From NCBI GenBank assembly GCA_964450725.1, contig CAYVGO010000016.1:1-39628 (forward strand): DNA of 39,628 nt, given 5' to 3'. Shown piece after piece: positions 24,158 through 32,636 of the stretch (positions are counted from its first letter, which is position 1; the number at the start of each line of letters is the position of its first letter). The stretch is from CAYVGO01 sp964450725. GTDB taxonomy: Bacteria; Bacteroidota; Bacteroidia; Bacteroidales; UBA932. A model generated the notes under the pieces. It saw only the letters and a program-made list of their open reading frames with translations, was not told the DNA's origin and ran no database searches. A program made the position numbers and the translations under genes.

Positions 24158-25480
24158 ATGTTTGATAATCTTCAAGATAAATTAGAGCGTGCTTTTCGGT
24201 CGTTAAAAGGGCAAACACGTATTACAGAACTCAATATATCTGAAACTATTAAGGAAATTCGGAAAGCATTGTTGGATGCTGACGTACATTACAAAATAGC
24301 CAAAACATTTACGGACACTGTCAAGCAAAAAGCCATAGGACAAGAGGTTTTGAAGTCGGTAAAGCCCGGGCAAATGCTTACTAAGATTGTCCATGATGAG
24401 TTGAAAGTATTGATGGGTGGACAAGCCGCAGATATTAACATTAAAGGGAATCCGGCAGTGATATTGATTGCAGGCTTACAAGGTTCGGGTAAAACTACTT
24501 TTTCCGGAAAATTAGCCGCATTTTTAAAAGGTAAAGGAAAGTCAGTATTATTGACGGCATGCGATATTTATAGACCTGCTGCGATTGACCAGTTAAAGGT
24601 GTTGGGTGAAAAGGTAGAGGTTCCGGTTTATGCAGAACCGGAGAATAAGCAAGCCGTAAAAATTGCTCAAAATGCTATTGCAGAAGCTAAGCAGCGAGGG
24701 TATGACACAGTAATCATAGATACCGCAGGACGTTTAGCGATTGACCAACAAATGATGGCTGAAATTGCCGAAATTAAAAATAGCGTCAAACCTTCTGAAA
24801 TACTTTTTGTGGTTGACTCCATGACAGGACAAGATGCTGTTAATACTGCGAAAGAGTTTAATGATATATTGAATTTTGATGGCGTAGTTTTAACTAAGTT
24901 AGATGGTGATACAAGAGGGGGTGCTGCACTATCGATTCGGAGTGTTGTGAATAAACCCATAAAGTTTATGAGTATGGGTGAAAAGATGGATGCACTGCAG
25001 ATTTTTCACCCCGACCGTATGGCTGACCGTATTTTGGGAATGGGAGATGTTGTTTCTTTGGTTGAACGTGCACAAGCGAATGTAGATGAAGAAGAAGCAA
25101 AGCGCTTAGCTCGTAAGTTAGCCCGCAATGAATTTACGTTTAATGACTTTCTGTCACAAATTCAACAAATTAAGAAAATGGGTAATTTGAAAGATTTGTT
25201 GGGAATGATTCCCGGAGTAGGAAAGATGGTCAAAAATATAGATATTGATGATAATGCGTTTATAGATTATGAAGTGATTATAGGGTCAATGACTCCTTAT
25301 GAACGTGAAAATCCAAAGATGATTAACGGTAGTCGCCGACATCGCATTGCAGACGGAAGCGGTAAGAAAATAGAGAAAGTAAATCAACTGCTCAAACAGT
25401 TTGACGAGATGCAAAAAATGGTCAAGGCAATGAAAGGAGGAAAGGGCAATCCTTTGATGGATAAAATTCTTAGAGGGTAA
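24158..25480 (+). CDS. ffh: Signal recognition particle GTPase Ffh
   Basis: Ffh binds signal sequences on ribosomes through its M domain and, with 4.5S RNA and FtsY, delivers nascent membrane proteins to SecY. It has 440 residues. The N domain covers about 1-95. In the G domain, G1 GLQGSGKTT is at 106-114, the SRP-specific DIYRPAAIDQL at 136-146, DTAGR at 188-192 and TKLDGD at 246-251. The M domain runs from about 300 and is Met-rich (MGNLKDLLGMIPGVGKM, FDEMQKMVKAMKGG). The length is normal. Confidence 0.98.
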   Translation: MFDNLQDKLERAFRSLKGQTRITELNISETIKEIRKALLDADVHYKIAKTFTDTVKQKAIGQEVLKSVKPGQMLTKIVHDELKVLMGGQAADINIKGNPAVILIAGLQGSGKTTFSGKLAAFLKGKGKSVLLTACDIYRPAAIDQLKVLGEKVEVPVYAEPENKQAVKIAQNAIAEAKQRGYDTVIIDTAGRLAIDQQMMAEIAEIKNSVKPSEILFVVDSMTGQDAVNTAKEFNDILNFDGVVLTKLDGDTRGGAALSIRSVVNKPIKFMSMGEKMDALQIFHPDRMADRILGMGDVVSLVERAQANVDEEEAKRLARKLARNEFTFNDFLSQIQQIKKMGNLKDLLGMIPGVGKMVKNIDIDDNAFIDYEVIIGSMTPYERENPKMINGSRRHRIADGSGKKIEKVNQLLKQFDEMQKMVKAMKGGKGNPLMDKILRG

Positions 25481-25523
25481 GGAAAAAGAAGGAAGGCTAA
25501 ATCATAATTAATTGTACTTATTG

Positions 25524-27341
25524 ATGAGAGATTTTTTCAGATTATTGTCTTATGGAAGACCGTTTAGTTGGTTTTGGATAAAATATATTCCCACAGTGAT
25601 TTGTGCTACTGTTTTTGGAACATTAAACTTTACGTTGGTTATTCCGTTGCTGAAAATTCTTTTTGGCGTAGAACAAACTTTAATCAACCCTCACTTTCCG
25701 GAGTTCTCTTTAAATATCCAGTATTTCCTTGATTTATTTAATTACTTTTTTGGTCTGTTTCTCTCGCAATACGGAAAAATTGGTGCCTTGCAGTTCATTT
25801 GTGTTGTCATTGTCTTATCTGTATTGTTAGCCAACGTTGCACGTTTTTTGATGTCTCATACTATTAATGGTTTGCGAAGTCGTGTAATGCGAAACCTTCG
25901 CCGAGACTTATTCAAAAAACTTACGACGCTCCAAATGGATTTTTACAGAACCCATAAAAAGGGAGATATTATTTCTACGGCTTCCAATGATATAAACGAG
26001 GTTCAAAGTAGTGTAGTCGCTTCAATACAGGTCATATTTCAAGAACCAACACTATTGATTACTTACATTGTTATATTATTGTATATTTCCCCACAACTTA
26101 CACTTTTTACGCTTTTGGTTTTACCTGTTGCCGGATTTATCATTATCAGATTAGCCAAGAAATTACGGAAAGATACTCAAGAATCGCAAATATTGTTAGG
26201 ACGGCTTATTGGATTTATGGATGAAGTGATTGTAGGAGCAAGGATTGTCAAAGCATTTAATGCAATAAAATATGTCAACAATCTTTTTCAGAAAGACAAT
26301 GATCGACAGAGCCGAACTTATAGGCGTATTAATAGTCGTATTGCAGCCGCCAGTCCTTTGTCTGAGTTTTTAGGTGTTTCTGCCGTCGGAGTTATTGTTT
26401 TATATGGCGGAAGTATGGTGCTCGACGGAGGGATGGATGCCAGTGTATTTCTTACTTATATCATTATTTTTTCTCAAATTCTCATACCTGCAAAAAATAT
26501 ATCTAATGCCGTAACCTCCATACAACGGGGTATGGTCTCAGGAGAAAGAGTATTTGCTATTTTAGATGAGCCGGTAACGATTAAAGATCATGATAAAGCG
26601 ATAGACATTCAATTTCAACATGAAGTGAAATTGGAAAATGTAACTTTTTCTTATCAGGTTGATAAAATTGTAGAGAATATTTCACTGACCATTCCGAAAG
26701 GAAAAATGTATGCTTTTGTAGGACATTCGGGTTCAGGCAAAACAACGTTGATTAATCTTATACAACGATTTTACGAAGTAACAGATGGTGCTATTTACAT
26801 AGATGGCGTAAATATTAAGGATATAAAATTAGAAAGTTTATATCAACAGATGGGAGTTGTTACGCAAGAAGCGATATTATTTAATGATACGGTATATAAC
26901 AATATTGCGTTTGGTATGAATGTTTCAGAAGAGCAAGTGATTGAAGCTGCGAAAGTTGCCAATGCTCATCAATTTATAAAAGAAATGGAACAAGGCTATC
27001 AAACGAATGTCGGAGATGCAGGAGGAAGACTTTCGGGAGGACAAAAGCAACGTATTGCTATTGCACGTGCCGTACTCAAGAATCCACCCTTACTAATCTT
27101 AGATGAAGCCACTTCTGCTTTAGATACCGAGTCTGAAAAATTAGTACAGGAAGCGATTTACAAATTGATGCAAAACAGAACTTCTATAGTCATTGCTCAT
27201 AGACTTTCCACCATTCAAAATGCCGATAAAATTATTGTTATTAATCAAGGTAAGATAGTGGAAACGGGAACACATGATGAGTTGTTACAAAATCAGGACG
27301 GTATTTATAATCACCTTTGTACTTTACAGCAGTTTAAATAA
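25524..27341 (+). CDS. ABC exporter, MsbA-like half-transporter
   Basis: This is a fused permease-ATPase of 605 residues from the ATG at 25524; a TTG four codons earlier is less likely. Residues 1-about 330 hold a six-helix exporter-type membrane domain. In the ATPase, Walker A GHSGSGKTT is at about 400-408, the signature LSGGQKQR at about 503-510, Walker B LLILDEATSALD at about 523-534 and the switch His (IAHRLST) near 559. Such homodimers flip lipid A-core (MsbA), other lipids or drugs; the substrate is not decided by sequence. It starts 43 bp after ffh and may be co-transcribed with it. No terminator is obvious after it. Confidence 0.9.
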   Translation: MRDFFRLLSYGRPFSWFWIKYIPTVICATVFGTLNFTLVIPLLKILFGVEQTLINPHFPEFSLNIQYFLDLFNYFFGLFLSQYGKIGALQFICVVIVLSVLLANVARFLMSHTINGLRSRVMRNLRRDLFKKLTTLQMDFYRTHKKGDIISTASNDINEVQSSVVASIQVIFQEPTLLITYIVILLYISPQLTLFTLLVLPVAGFIIIRLAKKLRKDTQESQILLGRLIGFMDEVIVGARIVKAFNAIKYVNNLFQKDNDRQSRTYRRINSRIAAASPLSEFLGVSAVGVIVLYGGSMVLDGGMDASVFLTYIIIFSQILIPAKNISNAVTSIQRGMVSGERVFAILDEPVTIKDHDKAIDIQFQHEVKLENVTFSYQVDKIVENISLTIPKGKMYAFVGHSGSGKTTLINLIQRFYEVTDGAIYIDGVNIKDIKLESLYQQMGVVTQEAILFNDTVYNNIAFGMNVSEEQVIEAAKVANAHQFIKEMEQGYQTNVGDAGGRLSGGQKQRIAIARAVLKNPPLLILDEATSALDTESEKLVQEAIYKLMQNRTSIVIAHRLSTIQNADKIIVINQGKIVETGTHDELLQNQDGIYNHLCTLQQFK

Positions 27342-27525
27342 AATATAGAATATTCATGAGATAATCATGAAGTGGCTTTTGCGGTTGTTGATTTTACTCG
27401 ACAACAAACTGATACTGTCAAGAAATTTCTCTTCACTGAGGAAAGGTTATCACAAAACAAGAAACGCAGGAGTTATTAGTATCCAATTCATTTGGCTGAT
27501 ACTGCCCGTTTGCAAGAATTGATTA

Positions 27526-28614
27526 CTATTTCGGTGTTTTCTTATACAGGTAAATGGCAATTAAAATGTATAATACATTGGGAATCCAAACGGCAATAGA
27601 GGCAGGTAAAAGATTTGTGTTTACAAATGCATTACTGAATTGCTGAAAAAAGATATATCCAAAACTTAAGGCAATGCCGATTATTAAATACTTTGCCGTT
27701 CCTCCTCGAACTTTTCGAGAAGAAAGTGTAAGCCCAATCATGGTTAAAATAAGATTTGCCATAGGATAAGCAATTCTTTTATGTTTTTCAAGCAATGCTC
27801 CGTTAATATTTTTTGACCCTTGTAATAGCAATAAGTCAATATATTTTTCTAGCTCAAAGTAATTCATGGTTTCCATGTAAGTATTTACCTTGACCGAAAG
27901 ATCTTTGCCGTTGAAAACTAAAACAGTATCTATCGTTGTTCCGACGGTAATGGTGTCCTTTTCTTGAAGAGGAACACGTGTTCTCACCCAATAATTATTC
28001 AACTTCCACCGATTGGTTGCGGAATCCCATGTCGCCGTTTCTGCGGTCAATTTAGATAGTAGCGTATCTCCAGAGAATGACTCTAAAGAAAACTTACTTC
28101 CAGTATAGGAGTATGGGTTAAAGGATTCCATGTAAGCAAAACTACCTTGCTTGATTTGTCGGTGAATATTTTGTTCTACATTAGCATAACGACTTTTTTG
28201 AAGATAAACTTCCGTAAACTCATAGCGGATTTTAGAACCCTCCGGCAATAAAAAATTATCTAAAGCCAAGTTTAAAAGGGTAATGACTGTAGCGGCAATC
28301 ATATAGGAACGAACAATACGCAAAAAACTGATGCCGTTAGATAGCATCGCAATAAATTCGGTATGAGCGGCTAACTTCGAAGTGAAAAAAATGACAGCAA
28401 TAAAAGTAAATAAAGAACTGAACTTAATCATTAAATAGGGGACGAATGTACAGTAATAATTGAAAATAATTTTACTGATCGGCACCTGATATTTCACAAA
28501 ATCATCAATACGCTCACTAATATCAAAAATAATAATAATAACTCCTAATCCTAACAATGCAAAAAAGTAGGTTGAAAAGAATTTTTTAATGATATATTTA
28601 TCCAGAATTGACAC
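27526..28614 (-). CDS. LptF/LptG family permease (YjgP/YjgQ)
   Basis: This protein has 362 residues: three hydrophobic segments near the N-terminus (about 12-32, 58-78, 100-122), a periplasmic beta-jellyroll region (about 130-270) and three more segments at the C-terminus (about 275-355). The start MSILDKYIIKKFFSTYFFALL fits the family, and KHKRIAYPMANLILTMIG matches the conserved segment before TM4. Family members form the LptB2FG complex that extracts lipopolysaccharide from the inner membrane. F versus G cannot be assigned confidently. It lies 26 bp downstream of tgt, in the same orientation. Confidence 0.9.
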   Translation of the reverse strand: MSILDKYIIKKFFSTYFFALLGLGVIIIIFDISERIDDFVKYQVPISKIIFNYYCTFVPYLMIKFSSLFTFIAVIFFTSKLAAHTEFIAMLSNGISFLRIVRSYMIAATVITLLNLALDNFLLPEGSKIRYEFTEVYLQKSRYANVEQNIHRQIKQGSFAYMESFNPYSYTGSKFSLESFSGDTLLSKLTAETATWDSATNRWKLNNYWVRTRVPLQEKDTITVGTTIDTVLVFNGKDLSVKVNTYMETMNYFELEKYIDLLLLQGSKNINGALLEKHKRIAYPMANLILTMIGLTLSSRKVRGGTAKYLIIGIALSFGYIFFQQFSNAFVNTNLLPASIAVWIPNVLYILIAIYLYKKTPK

Positions 28615-28640
28615 GTAGAATATTGATTAGTGGTTAACAG

Positions 28641-29771
28641 TTAACAATGATTAGTTAGTTTTTTGACCATTTCGGTTTTCCACTTTTTAAAGGTTCCGTT
28701 GTAGATATGTTGACGGGCTAAGGCTACAAGTTCTAAATAGAACCCTAAATTATGAATACTTGCAATTTGGCATCCCAACATTTCATCAGATACAAACAAA
28801 TGTCTCAAATAAGCTTTAGTGTAAATTTCATCAACAAATGTTGTTCCTTGAGGATCTATCGGTGAAAAATCTTTTTGCCATTTTTTATTCCGAATATTGA
28901 TAGTTCCTTGCGATGTAAATAACATGCCGTTTCTTCCATTTCTTGTAGGCATTACGCAGTCAAACATATCTACACCTAAATCAATTGCCTCCAAAATATT
29001 GACAGGAGTTCCTACTCCCATTAAATATCGGGGTTTGTTTAGAGGTAAAATATCATTGACAAGTGCTATCATTTCATACATTTTTTCTGCCGGTTCGCCG
29101 ACAGCCAATCCCCCGATAGCGTTCCCGATACAGTCCAGATGTGCAATATTTTCGGCGGCTCTCCTTCGTAAGTCAGGATAAACGCAACCTTGTACTATAG
29201 GAAATAACATTTGCTGGTATCCGTATAAAGGCTCTGTAGAGTTAAATTGTTGGAAACATCGCTGCAACCATTTCTCGGTTAAATCTAAAGACTTTTCGGC
29301 ATATTGATGGGTCGCCGTACCACTTGGGCATTCGTCAAATGCCATCATAATATCTGCCCCGATTATTCGTTGTGCATCAATGACATTTTCAGGAGTGAAC
29401 AAATATTTTGTACCGTCAATATGAGAACGAAAGGTTACGCCGTCATCCGTAATTTTGCGTTGTTGAGCCAACGAAAATACCTGAAATCCGCCACTGTCGG
29501 TAAGTATGGGGAAATCCCATGAAGAAAATTTATGTAATCCGCCGGCTTTTCTGAGAATGTCAAGTCCTGGACGTAGAAAAAGGTGATAAGTGTTTCCTAA
29601 GATTATTTGAGATTTAATTTCTGCCCGTAAATCGCGATGTAAAATTCCTTTGACAGTTGCTACCGTACCTACAGGCATAAATATCGGGGTTTCAATCTCT
29701 CCATGAGCAGTTACTAATTTCCCGCAGCGAGCTTTGGTATCAACATTGGTAGCAAGAATTTTGTAACTCAT
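28641..29771 (-). CDS. tgt: tRNA-guanine transglycosylase without the zinc cysteines
   Basis: This enzyme exchanges guanine-34 for a queuine precursor in tRNAs with GUN anticodons. It has 376 residues. Asp92 (LTDSGGFQ) and the nucleophile region DMFDCVMPTRNGRNG (Asp271) are intact, as are GNTYHL and QGCVYPDLR. The zinc site CxCxxC of E. coli-type enzymes aligns with residues 309-314 GTTFVD: all three Cys are replaced (Gly, Thr, Asp), while the downstream His340 (SIHN) remains. The enzyme is probably active but structurally zinc-free. It is followed by the LptF/G gene. No clear promoter was found upstream. Confidence 0.95.
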   Translation of the reverse strand: MSYKILATNVDTKARCGKLVTAHGEIETPIFMPVGTVATVKGILHRDLRAEIKSQIILGNTYHLFLRPGLDILRKAGGLHKFSSWDFPILTDSGGFQVFSLAQQRKITDDGVTFRSHIDGTKYLFTPENVIDAQRIIGADIMMAFDECPSGTATHQYAEKSLDLTEKWLQRCFQQFNSTEPLYGYQQMLFPIVQGCVYPDLRRRAAENIAHLDCIGNAIGGLAVGEPAEKMYEMIALVNDILPLNKPRYLMGVGTPVNILEAIDLGVDMFDCVMPTRNGRNGMLFTSQGTINIRNKKWQKDFSPIDPQGTTFVDEIYTKAYLRHLFVSDEMLGCQIASIHNLGFYLELVALARQHIYNGTFKKWKTEMVKKLTNHC

Positions 29772-29995
29772 ATAAGGTCTTTAAAATAGAGAGTGCAGTG
29801 TTTATCAAGTATTTTCAAATGATTATAACTTTTGCAATCTCTTCTTGAGATAATCTTGAATGTTTAATAATAATTTCGTTGGTTGTATTTGTTCACTCAA
29901 CCAAGTTTACGATTCCTTTGTTTCATGAACATAGGTTTTCGCTATAACTGGGAAGAAGCAGTAGAAGAACTTTATTATTCTCAGTTGTGAATTTG

Positions 29996-31036
29996 CTACT
30001 TAAAAACAAAAGGCAATGTTTTGATAATACCCTCAAATATTTTTTGAATTTCCGGGAATTCTACAACAGCCGGAATGCCATTATCTCCGCCTTCTCTGAT
30101 AGATTGTATAATCGGAATTTGTCCGACCAAAGGTAATGCAAAACGTTTTGCCAATGTTTCCCCTCCTCCTTTTCCAAAAATATAGTATTTATTGCCGGGT
30201 AATTCTTGCGGTGTAAACCAAGACATATTTTCCACAATCCCCCAAACTGGAATGGCAATATCTTTTGTCTGAAACATATTGATACCTTTCACAGCATCAA
30301 CAACTGCCACTGATTGCGGAGTTGTAACAATTATCGCACCGGAAAGTTTGGTCTGTTGGAAAATTGTGAGGTGTACATCTCCCGTACCCGGAGGCATATC
30401 TATCAATAGTACATCAAGTTTTCCCCACTGTGTTTGTTGAAGCAATTGCTTAATGGCAGAGGTTGCCATGGGGCCTCGCCAAATCAAAGGGTCATCTTTT
30501 CCGATAAAAAATCCTATTGACATTACTTTTACACCATAACAAGATTGTGGAATAAACATTTCGTTTCCTTTTTCTCCCACAACCTCAACTTGTGAATCAT
30601 CCAGACCCAGCATTTTAGGAATTGAAGGTCCGTAAATGTCAGCATCTACTAAACCAACGGCATATCCTTGTAATGCCAATGCAATTGCTAAATTTGCAGT
30701 AACTGTAGATTTTCCAACTCCTCCTTTGCAAGATGAAATACCAACAATTTGTCGTACATTCAGTAATCCGTCTAATGTAGGATACAGATGTGTAGCATCT
30801 TCTGTAAAGTGATTATTCACTTCTATTTGAACACTATGAAACTCTTGATGTAGCAAGGCTTCAACTTTGGCTTTGATAGATTTGGCAAAAGGATCTTTAG
30901 ATGAAGGATAGTGAATTACAATAGCAATTTTTTTAGGGTTACATTCAACTACATCTACCCATTTTAAATCAACGATTGATGTTTTTTTGTCAGGATGTCG
31001 AACTTCCTGAAGTAATTCCAACACTTTATTTTCCAT
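29996..31036 (-). CDS. mrp: Mrp/NBP35-type iron-sulfur cluster carrier ATPase
   Basis: This protein has 346 residues. An N-terminal MIP18/DUF59 domain covers about 1-85. A P-loop follows at 103-111 (CKGGVGKST; the first Gly of the usual GKGGVGKS is Cys here). DADIYGPSIPKMLG and IDMPPGTGD are characteristic. The C-terminal segment VENMSWFTPQELPGNKYYIFG lacks the CxxC that bridges the dimeric Fe-S cluster in E. coli Mrp, so cluster binding may differ. It lies 12 bp after the transglycosylase gene, likely in one unit. Confidence 0.93.
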   Translation of the reverse strand: MENKVLELLQEVRHPDKKTSIVDLKWVDVVECNPKKIAIVIHYPSSKDPFAKSIKAKVEALLHQEFHSVQIEVNNHFTEDATHLYPTLDGLLNVRQIVGISSCKGGVGKSTVTANLAIALALQGYAVGLVDADIYGPSIPKMLGLDDSQVEVVGEKGNEMFIPQSCYGVKVMSIGFFIGKDDPLIWRGPMATSAIKQLLQQTQWGKLDVLLIDMPPGTGDVHLTIFQQTKLSGAIIVTTPQSVAVVDAVKGINMFQTKDIAIPVWGIVENMSWFTPQELPGNKYYIFGKGGGETLAKRFALPLVGQIPIIQSIREGGDNGIPAVVEFPEIQKIFEGIIKTLPFVFK

Positions 31037-31048
31037 ATCTTTTCTATA

Positions 31049-32017
31049 CTAATGTCGATTTTTATATACTTTTTCTCTATAATCGGGAGTCGGTACCCGT
31101 ACAGCATATTCTTTACGGTCTTTGTTTTCCAGTTTTGCGTCTCTTATCCAAGGGTTAAACATTCTGAGTAAATGATAACTTACTTTTTGTTGTTTTGCAA
31201 AATCAATCCATGAAACGACTTTGTCTTTAACCATAACTTCGTCAAATTCAAATGGCGGATAATGCACCTGATTATCCATATAAAACCCGTATTTTTGAGG
31301 ATTTTCAATAATTATTTTCAGACAAGCAATTCTATAAATATACCTTGTCGTTTCAGCATTAAGAAATAAATCGTAATAATTGTGAGAACATTGTTCTTCA
31401 ACCTGCTTTTTTAATCCGGCTATTCCCATATTGTAAGCAGCTGCTGCCAAAGTCCAGTTTCCAAATAAGCGGTAGGCACGTTTCAAATAGCGACATGCTG
31501 TTCGAGTCGCTTTTTCCAAATGATAGCGTTCATCTATATTTTCATTGACCTCCAAATTATCTTCTCTTGCTGTAGCAGGTAAAATTTGCCAAAATCCGGC
31601 TGCTTTTTTAGGGGAAACAACATGCGACATTCCACTTTCTGCAACACACAAGTATTTGAAATCTAATGGAACCTCTTCTTCTGCTAATATTTTTTCAATA
31701 GTGGGGAAATAACGGGTAGTTTTCTTCAGTACCTGTAAAAGTTGAGAATGCCAATAACCGTTTATCGTTAATTCTAATCCTAATTTCTCATACACATCAA
31801 AATAGTGCAATGGCATTTCTTCTCCAGCAAAAGAAACTTTAAAAGGAATATAGGGGGATTTTGTTACAGATAAATATCCTTCTGACGGAGGAATACTGTC
31901 TATAAAAGCAGGTAAAACATCTGCTTTGGCGGGTAATGGGATAAAATAAGAAGCAAGATAGCCAAGTTGCAAAAGAATAATGGCGACAAAAACATAAATA
32001 GTAATTTTATTCTTCAT
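31049..32017 (-). CDS. Membrane-anchored lytic transglycosylase (SLT/GH23, MltD-like)
   Basis: This protein has 322 residues with an N-terminal membrane anchor or signal (residues 5-25). The SLT domain has the catalytic Glu127 (CVAESG), AAGFWQI at 139-145 and AAAAYNMG at 191-198, which places it in family GH23, closest to the MltD type. It would cleave peptidoglycan glycan strands with 1,6-anhydro product formation. No LysM repeats follow; the C-terminal 70 residues contain a LysM-like stretch (VVSWIDFAKQQKVSYHLLR) that I cannot classify firmly. The promoter is just upstream, and mrp follows. Confidence 0.9.
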   Translation of the reverse strand: MKNKITIYVFVAIILLQLGYLASYFIPLPAKADVLPAFIDSIPPSEGYLSVTKSPYIPFKVSFAGEEMPLHYFDVYEKLGLELTINGYWHSQLLQVLKKTTRYFPTIEKILAEEEVPLDFKYLCVAESGMSHVVSPKKAAGFWQILPATAREDNLEVNENIDERYHLEKATRTACRYLKRAYRLFGNWTLAAAAYNMGIAGLKKQVEEQCSHNYYDLFLNAETTRYIYRIACLKIIIENPQKYGFYMDNQVHYPPFEFDEVMVKDKVVSWIDFAKQQKVSYHLLRMFNPWIRDAKLENKDRKEYAVRVPTPDYREKVYKNRH

Positions 32018-32040
32018 CTAATTCTGTTTAAGTGAAAATA

Positions 32041-32068
32041 CAAAGATAGGTAATATTTTAAAAAACAA
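32041..32068 (-). promoter_or_regulatory. Promoter of the transglycosylase-mrp unit
   Basis: On the minus strand TTG (32068-32066) precedes TATCTTTG (32048-32041) by 17 bp. The -7 box is a perfect TAnnTTTG; the spacer is slightly short. It lies 24 bp before the start codon. Confidence 0.6.
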
Positions 32069-32106
32069 TATTTCTTTGTGGGTAATATGTTAATAACACA
32101 TTAACG

Positions 32107-32137
32107 AAAAAGCGAACTAACAATTAAGTTAGTCCGC
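32107..32137 (-). terminator. Terminator of rpsT
   Basis: On the minus strand GCGGACTAAC and GTTAGTTCGC form a 10-bp stem with one G-U pair and a 6-nt loop (32137-32112), followed by TTTTT (32111-32107). It lies about 26 bp after the rpsT stop and separates that gene from the transglycosylase promoter. Confidence 0.85.
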
Positions 32138-32162
32138 TTAAACTAAAAATTAAATAGCAAAA

Positions 32163-32417
32163 CTAGGCTAATGAATTTACATGTAATGCTACTGCACTTT
32201 TCAAATTTGCTGCTTTGTTTTTATGAATAACGTTACGCTTTGCCAATTTATCCAACAAACTCGTAACCTTTGGTAGCAAAGTCAACGCAACAGTTTTATC
32301 TGTAGTATTCTTCAAAGCTTTTACAGCATTACGGGTTGTTTTACTTACATAACGATTACGTAACCGTCTTACGATATCTTTTCGTATCTTTTTTTGTGCT
32401 GATTTTTTATTTGCCAT
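32163..32417 (-). CDS. rpsT: Ribosomal protein bS20
   Basis: This 84-residue basic three-helix protein binds the 16S rRNA 5' and 3' minor domains. MANKKSAQKKIRKDIVRRLRN at the start and the C-terminal NVIHKNKAANLKSAVALHVN match the family. It starts 26 bp after the 3' end of the tRNA-Glu gene on the same strand, so both probably lie on one transcript made from the promoter at 32569-32599. Confidence 0.96.
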   Translation of the reverse strand: MANKKSAQKKIRKDIVRRLRNRYVSKTTRNAVKALKNTTDKTVALTLLPKVTSLLDKLAKRNVIHKNKAANLKSAVALHVNSLA

Positions 32418-32443
32418 AACCTGTTTAATAATACAGTAATTTG

Positions 32444-32515
32444 TAGCCCGTAGGGGAATCGAACCCCTATTTCAAGAATGAAAATCTTGCGTCCTAACCG
32501 TTAGACGAACGGGCC
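32444..32515 (-). tRNA. tRNA-Glu (anticodon TTC)
   Basis: The minus strand folds into a 72-nt cloverleaf. The acceptor GGCCCGT pairs with ACGGGCT (first pair G-U) and the discriminator is A. The D arm is GTCTAACGGTTAGGAC. The anticodon stem CAAGA/TCTTG carries loop TTTTCAT with anticodon TTC. The T arm AGGGG-TTCGATT-CCCCT is standard. After A73 the DNA reads CAA, so CCA is not encoded. It is followed by rpsT. Confidence 0.97.
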
Positions 32516-32568
32516 TTATAACCTTAATTTAACTTGTGTTTCTGTAAGTTTATCTCTGGAAACGGCTG

Positions 32569-32625
32569 CAAAGGTACTCTTTTTTTTTTTACCAAGCAAG
32601 CGGTTTTCTTTTTTTTTCTTTTTTT
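32569..32625 (-). promoter_or_regulatory. Strong promoter of the tRNA-Glu/rpsT unit with A-tracts
   Basis: On the minus strand TTG (32599-32597), 20 bp, then TACCTTTG (32576-32569) match the consensus. An 11-base A run lies inside the spacer, and a nearly pure A stretch (32604-32625) lies just upstream of -33, where an UP element would be. The pattern fits a highly expressed stable-RNA promoter. Confidence 0.8.
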
Positions 32626-32636
32626 AACTATCCTGA

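Noticed and set aside
25512..25523. TTG start for the ABC exporter
   Set aside because: The ATG at 25524 is four codons downstream and gives a normal family N-terminus; no ribosome-binding site supports the TTG.
27342..27525. Gene remnant between the ABC exporter and LptF/G genes
   Set aside because: One plus frame reads protein-like text (VDFTRQQTDTVKKFLFTEE), and a 41-codon frame overlaps it, but stops interrupt both and I recognise no family.
29772..30000. Short frame MNIGFRYNWEEAVEELYYSQL and a weak promoter between tgt and mrp
   Set aside because: It has only 21 codons, runs into the mrp stop on the other strand, and no clean -7 box was found; the region holds nothing else I can support.
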